Positions 45,736 through 55,901 of a stretch of 64,000 nt of DNA are shown piece after piece (position 1 is the first letter of the stretch; the number at the start of each line of letters is the position of its first letter). A program made the position numbers and the translations under genes. The DNA comes from Salegentibacter salegens (GTDB lineage Bacteria; Bacteroidota; Bacteroidia; Flavobacteriales; Flavobacteriaceae): NCBI RefSeq assembly GCF_900142975.1, contig NZ_LT670848.1, forward strand, positions 372,001-436,000. The letters are read 5' to 3'. Under the pieces are notes generated by a model, which was not told the origin of the DNA, did no database searches, and worked only from the letters and a program-made list of their open reading frames with translations.

Positions 45736-47265
45736 TTATTTTAATAATTTGTTGAGCACGCCCATTACGCCTCTTATAAAAGTAGCACTGGTAAGCACTT
45801 TAATTACTGCTCCCTGGGTTTTGCTGGTCGTCTTTCTGGCTGTTTTACTACTGGCCTTTTCACGTTCTAAAGCTTCAGCAGTTGACTTTTCCCTGGCTTC
45901 TTTTGCTTCGGCTTCCTCTATTTTTTTATTCAGAAGTTCATAAGCGCTCTCACGATCAATTTCTTCGTTATATTTTGGCCGTAGTTTAGATTGTAAAATA
46001 AGTTCTTCAAGTTCGGTATTGGTTAAAACATCCATCCTGCTCATTGGTGCTCTTAGCATTGTAGCAGCCAGGGCAGAAGGTCGTCCTTTCTCGTCTAATG
46101 CCGAAACGAGCGCTTCACCAATACCTAACGAGGTAAGCTGGTTTTTGGTATCGTAATATTCGGAAATCGGATAATTTTCAGCCGATAATTTTATGGCTTT
46201 TCGGTCTTTGGCAGTAAATGCTCTTAAAGCATGCTGAATTTTTAAACCAAGCTGGCCTAATACTTCTGCAGGAACATCGGTGGGATTTTGGGTCACAAAA
46301 TAAATTCCCACGCCTTTAGATCTAATTAACTTTACAATACTTTCAATTTGATCCCTCAATGCACCTGAAGCTTCCTTAAAAATAAGGTGAGCTTCATCTA
46401 TAAATAAAACGAGCTTAGGTTTGTCGCTATCGCCTTCTTCGGGAAAAGTGGTGTAAATTTCTGCGAGTAAACTCAGCATAAAAGTTGAAAATAACTTCGG
46501 TTTACCCTGAATATCGGTAAGCCGCATTATATTTACATAACCGTGGCCATTTTCATCTTTTCTTGTAAGATCGGTTACTTCAAAAGAGCGTTCACCAAAG
46601 AAGCGTTCTGCCCCTTGCTGCTCCAGTGCTACAATTTTTCTTAAAATAGCTCCTGTTGATGCGCTGGAAATTCTTCCGTATTCATTTTCTATAGTTTCCC
46701 TACCTTCATTTGTAACATACTGAAGCATTTTTTTAAGATCTTTAAGATCCAATAACGGCAATTGATGATCGTCGCAGTATTTAAAGATGATGGCGAGAAT
46801 CCCTTCCTGGGTTGGGGTAACATCTAAAATTCGTGATAAAAGAATAGGGCCAAATTCACTTACTGTGGCCCTTAAACGAACGCCATCCTGCTCTGAAATT
46901 GTAAGAAATTCAACCGGTGATTTTGAAACTTCAAATGGGAAACCAATTTTTTTATGTCTTTCGTGAAGAAATTCTTCTCCAGACGAGGGTTTTGCGATCC
47001 CACTAAGATCTCCTTTTACATCCATTAATAAAACCGGGACACCTTTTTGCGAAAGGTTTTCAGCAAGAATTTGCAGTGTTTTCGATTTTCCTGTTCCTGT
47101 TGCTCCGGCGATCAAGCCGTGGCGGTTCATGGTTTTTAGCGGAATTTTAACCGCCGCATCAGCAAAAGTTTCACCGTTTAGCATTGCCGCACCCAAATGA
47201 ATATAATCTCCTTTGGGTTGGTAGGCATTGCGAATATGATTTACAAATTCTTGTGTCTTATCCAC
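45736..47265 (-). CDS. HerA-like helicase-domain ATPase (DUF853/YjgR type)
   Basis: The 509-residue protein has Walker A GLIAGATGTGKSKTLQIL, the segment PVLLMDVKGDLSGIAKP typical of the family, Walker B KLVLFIDEAHLIF, and GIYFVTQNPTDVP downstream. The C-terminal 70 residues are a charged coiled coil and a basic tail. E. coli YjgR belongs here. The role (DNA translocation or NTP-driven remodelling) is not established. No NurA nuclease gene is adjacent, so a HerA-NurA system is not supported. Confidence 0.85.
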   Translation of the reverse strand: MDKTQEFVNHIRNAYQPKGDYIHLGAAMLNGETFADAAVKIPLKTMNRHGLIAGATGTGKSKTLQILAENLSQKGVPVLLMDVKGDLSGIAKPSSGEEFLHERHKKIGFPFEVSKSPVEFLTISEQDGVRLRATVSEFGPILLSRILDVTPTQEGILAIIFKYCDDHQLPLLDLKDLKKMLQYVTNEGRETIENEYGRISSASTGAILRKIVALEQQGAERFFGERSFEVTDLTRKDENGHGYVNIMRLTDIQGKPKLFSTFMLSLLAEIYTTFPEEGDSDKPKLVLFIDEAHLIFKEASGALRDQIESIVKLIRSKGVGIYFVTQNPTDVPAEVLGQLGLKIQHALRAFTAKDRKAIKLSAENYPISEYYDTKNQLTSLGIGEALVSALDEKGRPSALAATMLRAPMSRMDVLTNTELEELILQSKLRPKYNEEIDRESAYELLNKKIEEAEAKEAREKSTAEALEREKASSKTARKTTSKTQGAVIKVLTSATFIRGVMGVLNKLLK

Positions 47266-47341
47266 GTTTCAAATTTCCTTAAAAATAAGAATTGTTGGGA
47301 ATAATTGCTGGTTTTAAGCCAATTTACTTTAAATGAAAAAA

Positions 47342-48394
47342 TTATTTCACTGGATTTTCTAAAAGTTCTATGTTTCCCTTTGTAGCGTTTATCTTCGCTT
47401 TCAATCCATTAGGAACGGTAATGTTATCGTCTATATGGCCAATCATCGCTCCAGAAAAAGCAGGAATATGTAAAGGTTTTATATAATGATCCATTACTTC
47501 TTCCATGGTTAGGGATCCATAACCAGAGCCACCGGGATTGCAGCTGGTGCATTTGCCGAAAACAAATCCGCTAATTTTATTCAAAACTCCACCCAATTGC
47601 AACTGACTCATCATACGGTCTACGGCATAAATTTGTTCGCCTACATCTTCTAAATACAGGATATTATTTTCCCAGTTTGTAGGAAAATATTCTGATCCCA
47701 TAATGCCCGTAAGTACCGAAAGATTTCCGCCTATAAGTCGGCCGGTAGCCTCGCCGGGTTGAATAGTTCTAATTCGATTTTTAGTTTGCACAAGATTGTC
47801 ACCTTTATCCTCAGGATTGGTAAAAGTGATTTTCTCTTTATCGAATAACAAACGCTTAAAATGATCAAAACTGAAAGAATTCCAGGTAGAAACCGCCAAT
47901 GGTCCGTGGTAAGTTACCAGGCCTGTTTTTTCGTAAATAGCCAGGTGTAGTGCAGTAATATCGCTATAGCCTATAAAAATTTTTGGATTGTTTTTTATAG
48001 CTTCGTAATCTAATTTGTCCAGGATTCTCGCCGCACCAGATCCACCACGAAGCGCCATTATCGCTTTTATAGAATGGTCGCGAAACATATTGTTGAGTTC
48101 CCCGGCACGCTCTTTATCGGTTCCTGCGAGGTGCCCGTAGCTACTTTTTACGAACTTGCCGAATTTCACTTTTAAGCCCATAGCCTCCAGGCTTTCTTTA
48201 GCAATTTCGTAAGGTTCGGTTTCAAAAATCGCGCTGGAAGGGCTCACCACACCAACCGTATCGCCTTCTTTTAATCCCTGCGGAATTATAACCGAATTAT
48301 TTGCTGGGGCGATTTTATCAATTTCAGTAAAATTTGCCAGCGGAAAAGCTAAACTTCCAATTCCTATATTTTGAATGAATTTTCTACGTTGCAT
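47342..48394 (-). CDS. LD-carboxypeptidase (peptidase S66 family)
   Basis: This enzyme class removes the terminal D-Ala from tetrapeptide muropeptides during wall recycling. From ATG 48394 the 350-residue protein begins MQRRKFIQNIGIGSLAFPLA, a Tat-like export signal. Catalytic positions are visible: Ser in FIGYSDITALHLAI, Glu in YLEDVGEQIYAVDRM, and His in MIGHIDDNITVPNG. The longer frame to 48433 would bury the signal. It is 25 bp downstream of a PBP4-type gene on the same strand, consistent with a wall-recycling operon. Confidence 0.88.
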   Translation of the reverse strand: MQRRKFIQNIGIGSLAFPLANFTEIDKIAPANNSVIIPQGLKEGDTVGVVSPSSAIFETEPYEIAKESLEAMGLKVKFGKFVKSSYGHLAGTDKERAGELNNMFRDHSIKAIMALRGGSGAARILDKLDYEAIKNNPKIFIGYSDITALHLAIYEKTGLVTYHGPLAVSTWNSFSFDHFKRLLFDKEKITFTNPEDKGDNLVQTKNRIRTIQPGEATGRLIGGNLSVLTGIMGSEYFPTNWENNILYLEDVGEQIYAVDRMMSQLQLGGVLNKISGFVFGKCTSCNPGGSGYGSLTMEEVMDHYIKPLHIPAFSGAMIGHIDDNITVPNGLKAKINATKGNIELLENPVK

Positions 48395-48419
48395 TTGTGA
48401 TGATTTATAAAAATTAAAG

Positions 48420-49754
48420 TTAGTAATTATCACGAATGTTGAGCAGTACTTTTTCCATTTCGGCTTTTAAAACCGTGGTCGGGACGGTGTAATTACTATT
48501 CATAAAACTGAAAATGAGAATTTTTCCGCTTTTGGTTTTTAGGTATCCGCTAAGGCTGTGATTGTTTTTTAAAGTCCCCGTTTTGGCAAAAACATACGGC
48601 TCATCTGCTTTGTAATAATTTTTTATTGTTCCTGAATGTCCACCGGTAGGCAGCATATCCAGTAGTTCTTTTTCAGGTACTTCAGCTCTAATTTTCTTGA
48701 GCAATTTAACGATGCTTCGGGGCGTAAAAAGATTATAGCGTGAAAGCCCGGAGCCGTCGTACCACATAGGTTCATCGGGCAGGTCTTTCAAATGATTTTC
48801 CTTCATATAATCTATTGCAATATTAGATTTTAAAGTGTCTGAAATTTTCCCGGCCGCCATTATTAGAATCTGTTCAGCAATAAAATTATCGCTTACTTTC
48901 AGCATTTCTTTATATACACTATCACTGGGAATACTGTAGCGTGTATTGTCCAGATTTTTATTTATTTCTGAATTTTGAACCAGGCTAATAGGTTTTTGTA
49001 GGGTATCATTTAGAAGTTTCAGGAGAATTTCCGAAGAATATTTAAAGGGTACAGATTGTGAAAACTCCGATTGCTTTTTTTGATTATTAAATTGAAAACT
49101 ATTCTTACCTAAATCACGCCTAAGCCGGGTTGAAACGAAGCTTTCTTTAGAACTTATCAGTGAATCTTTAAAAATTGAAGGAGAAACCACGGGGAACTCC
49201 TCATTTTTTTTAAACTTAAATCCTACCATATTGCCATAAATAGGAAAGGCAGTCCGCTCAGCTGAATAATAGGCGTTATAATCGTCCCAGGCCCAACCCG
49301 GTCCCTGGTGTTTCTCTATATAGGATGGTTCTACATAAACTAAATGATGTGAGTTGTTTTTTAAAAATTCAAAAATTGATGATTTTGGTAAATTTTCATT
49401 TAGAAATGATGGGTCTCCTGTGGCTTTAAAATAAAGCGTATCGTTTTTAATAGAATATTTAAGCGCAGGAATAGAATCACCTAATATTTTTAGGCCTGCA
49501 TAGAATGTAAATAGTTTGGTATTGGAGGCCGGGGTGAAATATTTATCGGCATTATGGCTATAAATAGTTTTGTCTTTTTCGGGATCTACAAGCATAAATC
49601 CTGCAAATCCCTGTTCAAAAACCGGGGATTGAGTAAAAATTTTATCTAAGGGCTTGCTGATTTTGCGTGTAGTTGAACACGAAGCAAGCGCAATTATAAT
49701 TAAGAAAAAAACGGAGTTTTTCAGTAATAATTTAAAAGTCGGGTAGATTTTCAC
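48420..49754 (-). CDS. dacB: D-alanyl-D-alanine carboxypeptidase/endopeptidase, PBP4 (S13) family
   Basis: This class trims or cleaves peptidoglycan crosslinks. The 444-residue protein has a lipoprotein signal (FFLIIIALASCSTTRK), the SxxK motif in TPASNTKLFTFYAG, a late motif in MWYDGSGLSRYNLFTPRS (SxN-type S-R-Y-N), and KTG in YVFAKTGTLKNNHSLSGYLK. The lipid anchor is unlike E. coli DacB. It precedes the LD-carboxypeptidase gene by 25 bp in the same direction. Confidence 0.88.
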   Translation of the reverse strand: MKIYPTFKLLLKNSVFFLIIIALASCSTTRKISKPLDKIFTQSPVFEQGFAGFMLVDPEKDKTIYSHNADKYFTPASNTKLFTFYAGLKILGDSIPALKYSIKNDTLYFKATGDPSFLNENLPKSSIFEFLKNNSHHLVYVEPSYIEKHQGPGWAWDDYNAYYSAERTAFPIYGNMVGFKFKKNEEFPVVSPSIFKDSLISSKESFVSTRLRRDLGKNSFQFNNQKKQSEFSQSVPFKYSSEILLKLLNDTLQKPISLVQNSEINKNLDNTRYSIPSDSVYKEMLKVSDNFIAEQILIMAAGKISDTLKSNIAIDYMKENHLKDLPDEPMWYDGSGLSRYNLFTPRSIVKLLKKIRAEVPEKELLDMLPTGGHSGTIKNYYKADEPYVFAKTGTLKNNHSLSGYLKTKSGKILIFSFMNSNYTVPTTVLKAEMEKVLLNIRDNY

Positions 49755-49800
49755 GATTATAAAATTTTAAACAGGTTTGATAATTTTTAAAAAATTAGCA

Positions 49801-49808
49801 CAAAGTTA
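49801..49808 (-). promoter_or_regulatory. Candidate -7 promoter element for dacB
   Basis: On the minus strand this reads TAACTTTG, an exact TANNTTTG match about 46 bp upstream of the ATG. The -33 box is unclear. Confidence 0.45.
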
Positions 49809-49856
49809 ATTTAATTAGTAAGAAGTTAATAAAAGTTTAATTTTTAAGTCAACAAA

Positions 49857-49889
49857 TTTGTCTGCTTCTGGCGCTTTTCGGTATATTTA
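49857..49889 (+). promoter_or_regulatory. Candidate promoter of the susC gene
   Basis: TTTG at 49857-49860 and TATATTTA at 49882-49889 are 21 bp apart, fitting the Bacteroidetes -33/-7 layout with one mismatch. The leader is about 30 nt to ATG 49923. Confidence 0.5.
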
Positions 49890-49922
49890 ATTTATAATTC
49901 AGAAAACTTTAACACAAAAGGA

Positions 49923-51419
49923 ATGAGAAACAAATTAACAATTATGGCCTTGCTGGCATTTTTCCAGGTTAGCCTGGTTTTTGCCCAGCAACAAGAAGTA
50001 ACCGGGACGGTTACTGTGGCCAGTGACGGAATGACACTGCCAGGCGTAAATGTCATGGAAAAAGGAACCAGCAACGGTACCGTAACCGATATGGACGGGA
50101 ATTATGCTATTGAGGTTGCAGAAGATGCAGTTTTAGTATTTTCATCCCTGGGTTTTGAGCGCCAGGAGCAACCGGTGAATGGACGGAATATAATTGATGT
50201 AATTATGACTGAAGATCTTGAAGGTTTGGATGAAGTAGTAGTTACAGCACTTGGAATTTCCAGGGATAGAAAATCTTTGGGTTATGCAACTCAGGAAGTT
50301 GACGGGGAAAACTTTACCCTTACCAATGAGCAAAACGTTTTGGGATCACTGTCGGGTAGAGTTGCCGGCGTGCAGGTTACAGGGGCTTCCGGATCAAGTA
50401 TGGGTGGAACCCAAAAGATAAAAATTCGTGGAATAAATTCCTTGAGCGGAGGAGGTGAACCTTTGCTTGTTGTAGATGGAACACCAATTTCTAATGCGAA
50501 TTTTGCTGGAAGTGCTGGTGCAGATTATGGAAACCTGGGGCAGGATATAAATCCTAATGATATAGAATCTGTAAATGTACTAAAAGGTCCTACGGCTTCC
50601 GCATTGTATGGTATTAGAGGACAGTATGGGGTGATTATGATAACCACTAAGGATGGTGCGAAAGGCGTAAAAGATACCCGGGTACAATTAAGTTCTAATG
50701 TATCAATAGAACGTGCCGGTAATTTTATGCCAGTACAAAATATGTATGGGGCTGGTTCTTCCCAAAGTTTTAGCACATTACCAAACGGTGATCCATATGT
50801 AGCACTTGGGGTAGATGAAAGTTGGGGCCCTAGAATGGATGGTACTCCTGTAAGACATGCCTGGAGTTTTTATCCACAGGATCCTGGTTATGGTGAATTA
50901 GCGCCTTTTAGTCCGCAACCAGATAATATTGAAAATTTTTACGAAACGGGTCACAATATCAATAATAATATTAGTATAAGTGGAGGTAATGAAAATACTT
51001 CTTATCGTTTAAGTGTAAATGATACTCGTATTGAAGGTGTTGAGCCTAATACTTATCTAAAGAGAAATAATATTGGATTAAACACCAGTCTTGATGTAAA
51101 TGATAAAATCACGGTTAATTCAAATGTGAATTATGCGCGTAATGATGCGCAAAGGCCTCAACAGGGTTCTGAATATGGGACTGGTTACTTTGTACAATGG
51201 TTTCAGCGTAATATAGATATGAATAAGCTTGAAAACTATCAGTATGCTGATGGAACATTTCAACACTGGAATTTACGCTCACCAAGTTCAACTACTGGTG
51301 AAATCACTAATTTTAGTCCGCTATACTGGAATAATCCATACTTTGAGGCTTATGAAAACACCAATAATGATAGAAGGGATCGTTTCGAGGGTGTAATCTC
51401 AAGTCTGTCTAGACTTTGA
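49923..51419 (+). pseudogene. SusC/RagA-like TonB-dependent transporter, N-terminal fragment (split by IS)
   Basis: SusC proteins are outer-membrane TonB-dependent transporters that import nutrients with a SusD lipoprotein. This half has the signal peptide (ending LVFAQ), the carboxypeptidase-regulatory-like domain (EVTGTVTVASDGMTLPGVNV, GNYAIEV), the plug (LDEVVVTALGISRDRKSLGY, KIRGINSLSGGGEPLLVVDG) and the first barrel strands. Native sequence stops at residue 488 (base 51386), where an IS begins; ten foreign codons follow to TGA at 51419. Removing the IS and one target duplication restores an in-frame 1060-residue protein. Confidence 0.95.
51379..51386 (+). repeat. Target site duplication, left copy
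   Basis: ATCGTTTC, identical to 52750-52757 on the other side of the element. Eight bp is the normal duplication size for IS256-family insertions. Confidence 0.92.
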
Positions 51420-51448
51420 AAATTAAATTAAAATTTTTAGACTAGATT

Positions 51449-52687
51449 ATGACACAAGAAGAGATTAAGGAATTAAAGGAAAAAGCATTAAAACAATTTT
51501 TATCAGGAGAATCCCTAACCGGCAAAAACGGCGCTTTTGCTCCAATGCTTAGGGAGTTTATGGAAGAGGCCCTGGAAGCAGAAATGTCTTCGCACCTTTC
51601 CGATGAAGAAAAAGGCTCAAAAGCAGGTAATAAGCGTAATGGCAAAGGCAAAAAGACCCTAAAGAGCAGCCAAGGGGACGTCACCATTAACACGCCCCAG
51701 GATCGTAACAGTACCTTTGAGCCGGAGATCGTAGCGAAACGCCAGCGTATCCTGGCCGATAATTTAGAAAAGCAGATTATAGGCATGTACGGGATGGGCA
51801 ATAGCCTGCGGGATATCTCAGCTCATATAGAGGAAATGTATGATTCCAAGATATCCACACACGTTCTAAGTGATATTACGGACCGGGTGATTCCCAAGGT
51901 TAAGGAATGGCAGGATCGCCCCTTGGAGCCGGTATATTGCATCCTATGGCTCGACGCGATGCACTTCAAGGTACGCGAAGAAGGCAAAGTAAAGCACAAG
52001 GCCTTGTATAATATTTTAGGAATAAATAAAGCTGGAAGAAAGGAAGTGCTGGGTATGTATATCTCGGAAAGTGAAGGGGCCAATTTTTGGCTTCAGGTGC
52101 TGACCCAATTAAACAACCGTGGCTTAAAAGATATTCTGATTGCCTGTACGGATAATCTTACGGGCTTTAGTGAAGCCATTCATTCTGTTTATCCCAAGAC
52201 TGATATTCAGCTATGTATTGTCCACCAGATCCGCAATAGTATGAAGTATGTGGCCAGTAAGGATCAAAAAGATTTTATGAAAGACCTTAAACTGGTGTAC
52301 AAGGCTGACACCAAAGACCAGGCTGAATCGGCTTTACTGGATCTGGAAGAAAAATGGGGCAAAAGATATCCCATAGTGATCCGTTCCTGGAATGATAACT
52401 GGGACCGATTGAGTGCTTATTTTGAATATACCGCACCCATTAGAAAACTCATATACACCACAAATGCCGTAGAGGCTTTTCACCGGCAGGTAAGAAAAGT
52501 AACCAAGACCAAAGGCGCTTTTACCAATGATATGGCACTATTGAAGCTGGTTTACCTAGCTACCAGAAGAATTGAAAAGAAATGGAACGCCCCACTGCAG
52601 AACTGGGGTTTGGTAGTTCAACAATTAGCTATTAAATTTGAAGGTCGGCTAGAGTTGGACTTAGCCACCAATGAAACGAAAAACTAA
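51449..52687 (+). CDS. IS256-family (mutator-type) DDE transposase
   Basis: The 412-residue transposase catalyses element movement. The DDE triad is visible: Asp in ILWLDAMHFKVREE, Asp in LIACTDNLTGFSEAI, and Glu in YTTNAVEAFHRQVRK. The family C/H motif appears in QLCIVHQIRNSMKYV. The N-terminal DNA-binding part (residues 1-150) includes REFMEEALEAEMSSHLSDEE. The frame is complete and undamaged. Confidence 0.96.
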   Translation: MTQEEIKELKEKALKQFLSGESLTGKNGAFAPMLREFMEEALEAEMSSHLSDEEKGSKAGNKRNGKGKKTLKSSQGDVTINTPQDRNSTFEPEIVAKRQRILADNLEKQIIGMYGMGNSLRDISAHIEEMYDSKISTHVLSDITDRVIPKVKEWQDRPLEPVYCILWLDAMHFKVREEGKVKHKALYNILGINKAGRKEVLGMYISESEGANFWLQVLTQLNNRGLKDILIACTDNLTGFSEAIHSVYPKTDIQLCIVHQIRNSMKYVASKDQKDFMKDLKLVYKADTKDQAESALLDLEEKWGKRYPIVIRSWNDNWDRLSAYFEYTAPIRKLIYTTNAVEAFHRQVRKVTKTKGAFTNDMALLKLVYLATRRIEKKWNAPLQNWGLVVQQLAIKFEGRLELDLATNETKN

Positions 52688-52691
52688 AATT

Positions 52692-52723
52692 TTCTTCTCC
52701 CGGGGGTACCCCCGGGAGAAGAA
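52692..52723. terminator. 32-bp perfect GC-rich palindrome inside the IS, downstream of the transposase
   Basis: The sequence is a perfect 16-bp inverted repeat centred at 52707/52708 (core CCCGGGGGTACCCCCGGG). It lies 4 bp after the transposase stop. It should form a very stable hairpin and may stop transcription leaving or entering the element, although no T tract follows. Confidence 0.7.
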
Positions 52724-52749
52724 GCAGACAGAGTTGAGCTAACACTCCC

Positions 52750-52757
52750 ATCGTTTC
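52750..52757 (+). repeat. Target site duplication, right copy
   Basis: ATCGTTTC, identical to 51379-51386. The susC frame resumes at the next base. Confidence 0.92.
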
Positions 52758-54476
52758 TTTGGAAATATTGGTGTGACTTACCAGGTTTTACCTGAATTAG
52801 AGCTTAGTGCCAACGTGCGTTCAGATATGTATACTCAGAATATTGAAACCCGTAGAGGTTTTGGAGGAACAGGAGTGCCTGGTTACACCGTAGGGAAGTA
52901 TCAAAATACTGAAATGAATTACGAGTTATTAGCTCAATATAATAAAGAATTTGGAGATTTTTCTCTTAATGGTACAATAGGTGGGAACATCTTCGATAGA
53001 AGGTATTCTTATGTTTACCAAGCAACAGAAGGAGGGTTAACTACTCCAGGTTTTTACAATATTGATGCATCCATAGATAGGCCAACAACAACTTCTTATC
53101 TATTACGAAAGCAAATTAGATCTGGGTTTGCAATGGCTTCTGTAGGATACCAGGACACATACTTTGTAGAGGCAAGTATAAGAAATGATAATTCTTCGAC
53201 TTTACCGGAAGAAAATAATTCTTACTGGTATCCTTCAGTTTCAGGAAGTATGGTTTTTAGCGAACTCACCGATTGGAAACCACTTACTTTTGGTAAGCTT
53301 AGAGCTAGTTATGCGCAAGCAGGATCAGACTTAGCTCCTTACCAAACCAGTAATTTTTATACTGTAGGGACGGTCTATAATAATATAAATACTCTATCAG
53401 TACCAAATTCTCTGCCTAACCCAAACATTCTTCCTTCATTTGCTCATTCTTATGAAATAGGGGTAGATCTTAGGTTTTTAAATAACCGTTTAGGACTTGA
53501 TGTTACTTATTACGAACAAAGAAATAAAGATCAAATAATAGATTTGGATATTTCAGGTGCAACGGGATATAGTTCCCGGATTTTAAATGCAGGTGAAATT
53601 ACAAACAATGGTATAGAATTATCCCTTACTGGTACTCCAGTGAAGACGAATAACTTTAGGTGGGATGCAACTTTAAATTTAAACAGAAACAGAAGTGAAG
53701 TTGTAGAACTTCATCCAGGTATAGATGTGTACCAGTATGGTTCCACAACCTATTCTTCGGTAAATAGTTATTTAAATTCTTATGAAGGTGAACCTTTTGG
53801 GAGTTTGGTAGGTCAGGCCTATCAACGAGATGAAGCCTCAGGAGAAATTTTGTTAGACGCCAATAATATGCCTTTGTATACTGATGCAACGCATAACTTC
53901 GGGAGCGTATTGCCAGACCTAACCGGAGGGTTTCAGAATAATATCCAGTTTGGAAATTTTAATCTTGCAGCTATGATAGATTTCCAAAAAGGCGGACAAT
54001 TTTTTAGCAGATCTAAAATGCTGGCAGTAAGAACAGGACAGGACCCAATAACTGTAGCTACCAATTCTAACGGAGCAAATGTAAGAGATCCGCTTGAAGA
54101 AGGCGGGGGCGTTGAAGTTAATGGGATTTCCGCAGAAACAGGAGAAGAGGTTAATGCCTTTGTCGATGCCAGGTCTTATTATCGTAATGTATTAGGAAGA
54201 AGAATTTACGAAGAATGGTTATATGATGCTTCTTATATTAAATTAAGAGAAGTTAGGTTAGGCTATACATTTGGTCCTGGATTAATGGAGAAACTTCCTT
54301 TTGAAGCTGTAAACCTTGCATTTATAGCAAGAAACCCGGCGATGCTCTGGCAAAATGCCCCGGAAGGTATAGATCCTTCAGAAATATCTACTGGTAGTCA
54401 GGATATTAGCTGGTATGAATCTGGCCAATTAATTTCGGTTAGGTCTTACGGCTTAAACCTAAATATTACATTTTAA
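52758..54476 (+). pseudogene. SusC/RagA-like transporter, C-terminal fragment (split by IS)
   Basis: This holds residues 489-1060 of the interrupted transporter: the remaining beta-barrel strands (FFGNIGVTYQVLPELELSAN, YFVEASIRNDNSSTLPEE, LRASYAQAGSDLAPYQT, SYIKLREVRLGYTF) ending SVRSYGLNLNITF with the C-terminal Phe typical of outer-membrane proteins. It lacks signal peptide and plug, so it should not be exported even if translated (first possible start GTG 52773). The frame is otherwise open, showing no decay since insertion. Confidence 0.94.
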
Positions 54477-54486
54477 ATAGAAAACG

Positions 54487-55878
54487 ATGAAAAAAATATA
54501 TATAGTATTATTCAGTAGTTTATTTATTTGGAGTTGCAACAAGTTCGACGACGAGATAAATACGAACCCAAACCGGCCAAGTGAAGCTTCCGGAACCCAA
54601 TTAATTGCAAGCGCCCAATTATCTCTTCCGGGATTAAGTTCATCCCCAAAAGGAGCTTTTATGGCACAATATCTTGCAGAGACCCAGTATGTTGGTCAGT
54701 CGCTTTATCCGCAGGAAAGTACAAGTTTTTATAGCTGGTATCAAAGCCCCTTAATTAATTTACAAACTGTTATAGATTCAGAAGAATTGAATGGAAATGA
54801 TGGACCTGTGGCCAATCAAAAAGCAGTAGCTAAAATTCTAAAAGCATATTATTTTTGGAATATTACAGATAGATGGGGTGATGTACCTTATTTTGACGCC
54901 CTCCAGGGAGGCGATAATTATACCCCAGTTTATGATCCTCAAGAAGAAATTTATTATGACCTTTTTGAGGAACTAAAAGAAGCAAGGGGGATGATTGTTT
55001 CAGGAAGTATCAATAATGATATAGTCTATAATGGTGATATGGAAAAATGGCAAAAGTTTGCCAATACCGTAAGAATGTTAATGGCTTTGAGATTGTCTGA
55101 AGTTGACCCTGAAAAAGGAAGCACTGAATTTAACGAAGCTGTAAATGATGGGGTCTTTGAATCTAATAGTGATAACCTTGTATATCGTCATTTGGCAGAT
55201 GCCGATAATCAAAATTATTGGTTTGGACAGGTGGTAAATCAAAATCGCGAATGGTGGGCGCTTTCTGAAACCTTAGTTGAAGAAATGAAACCTGTAGATG
55301 ATCCACGTTTAGTTGTTTATGGAGATCCAGCGAGAAGTTCTGGGGAGTATGTAGGACTTGAGTTTGGAAAAGAGGAAGTAACCGGTACTGAAACCGAAGA
55401 ATTCTCTTTACTAGGTTCTGATATTTATGCCCAAGATGCCCCCGTTTATTTAGTAACCTATGGGCAGGTTTTATTTGCTATGGCTGAAGCTGTTGAGCGA
55501 GATTGGATTACAGGAGATGCCGAAGATTATTACAATATGGCTATTGAAGCATCTATGGAACAATGGACTGGCAGTAGTGAAGGTGTGGAAGATTTTTTAA
55601 GCAATCCTGAAGTGGCTTTTGATGCTAATAATGCTATTGAAAGTATAGCAAATCAGCGTTGGGTACACCTTTATATGTTTGGTTATGAAGCCTGGTCCGA
55701 ATGGAGAAGAACTGGGTATCCAAATGACCTGGTAGAGCCAAATGGAATGGCCGTGCCAACCCGCTTAAGCTACCCAGATAATGAGGCCTTTAATAACGAA
55801 GAAAATTACAATGATGCTATTGAGCGACAGTTTGGTGGTGATGATAGTATTTATGGTAATGTTTGGTGGGACGAATAA
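54487..55878 (+). CDS. SusD/RagB-family nutrient-binding lipoprotein (SusD-like_2 type)
   Basis: SusD lipoproteins cap SusC at the cell surface and bind the substrate. The 463-residue protein has a lipoprotein signal (VLFSSLFIWSCNKFDDE) and SusD-like helices (QKAVAKILKAYYFWNITDRW, GDVPYFDALQGGDNYTPVYD, WQKFANTVRMLMALRLSEVD, AMAEAVERDWITGDAEDYYN). It starts 10 bp after the interrupted susC. A polar effect of the IS on its expression is possible. The substrate is unknown; the neighbouring amidase and peptidase hint at peptides. Confidence 0.93.
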   Translation: MKKIYIVLFSSLFIWSCNKFDDEINTNPNRPSEASGTQLIASAQLSLPGLSSSPKGAFMAQYLAETQYVGQSLYPQESTSFYSWYQSPLINLQTVIDSEELNGNDGPVANQKAVAKILKAYYFWNITDRWGDVPYFDALQGGDNYTPVYDPQEEIYYDLFEELKEARGMIVSGSINNDIVYNGDMEKWQKFANTVRMLMALRLSEVDPEKGSTEFNEAVNDGVFESNSDNLVYRHLADADNQNYWFGQVVNQNREWWALSETLVEEMKPVDDPRLVVYGDPARSSGEYVGLEFGKEEVTGTETEEFSLLGSDIYAQDAPVYLVTYGQVLFAMAEAVERDWITGDAEDYYNMAIEASMEQWTGSSEGVEDFLSNPEVAFDANNAIESIANQRWVHLYMFGYEAWSEWRRTGYPNDLVEPNGMAVPTRLSYPDNEAFNNEENYNDAIERQFGGDDSIYGNVWWDE

Positions 55879-55901
55879 ATCTTTATAAAAAACAATAACT
55901 T

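Larger units (their letters stand above)
51387..52749 (+). mobile_element. IS256-family insertion sequence (1363 bp)
   Basis: The element is bounded by imperfect 24-bp terminal inverted repeats (51387-51410 and 52726-52749, 19 of 24 matching, inner part CTCAA-CTGTCT-like) and by exact 8-bp target duplications. It carries one complete transposase gene in the same direction as susC and a 32-bp GC-rich palindrome at its 3' side. Intact ends, duplications and gene indicate a recent insertion of an element that may still be active. Confidence 0.95.

Noticed and set aside
45736..47265. HerA-based defence or DNA-repair system
   Set aside because: The ATPase is of the DUF853/YjgR type and has no adjacent NurA, SIR2 or nuclease partner; neighbours are lipoprotein and cell-wall genes.
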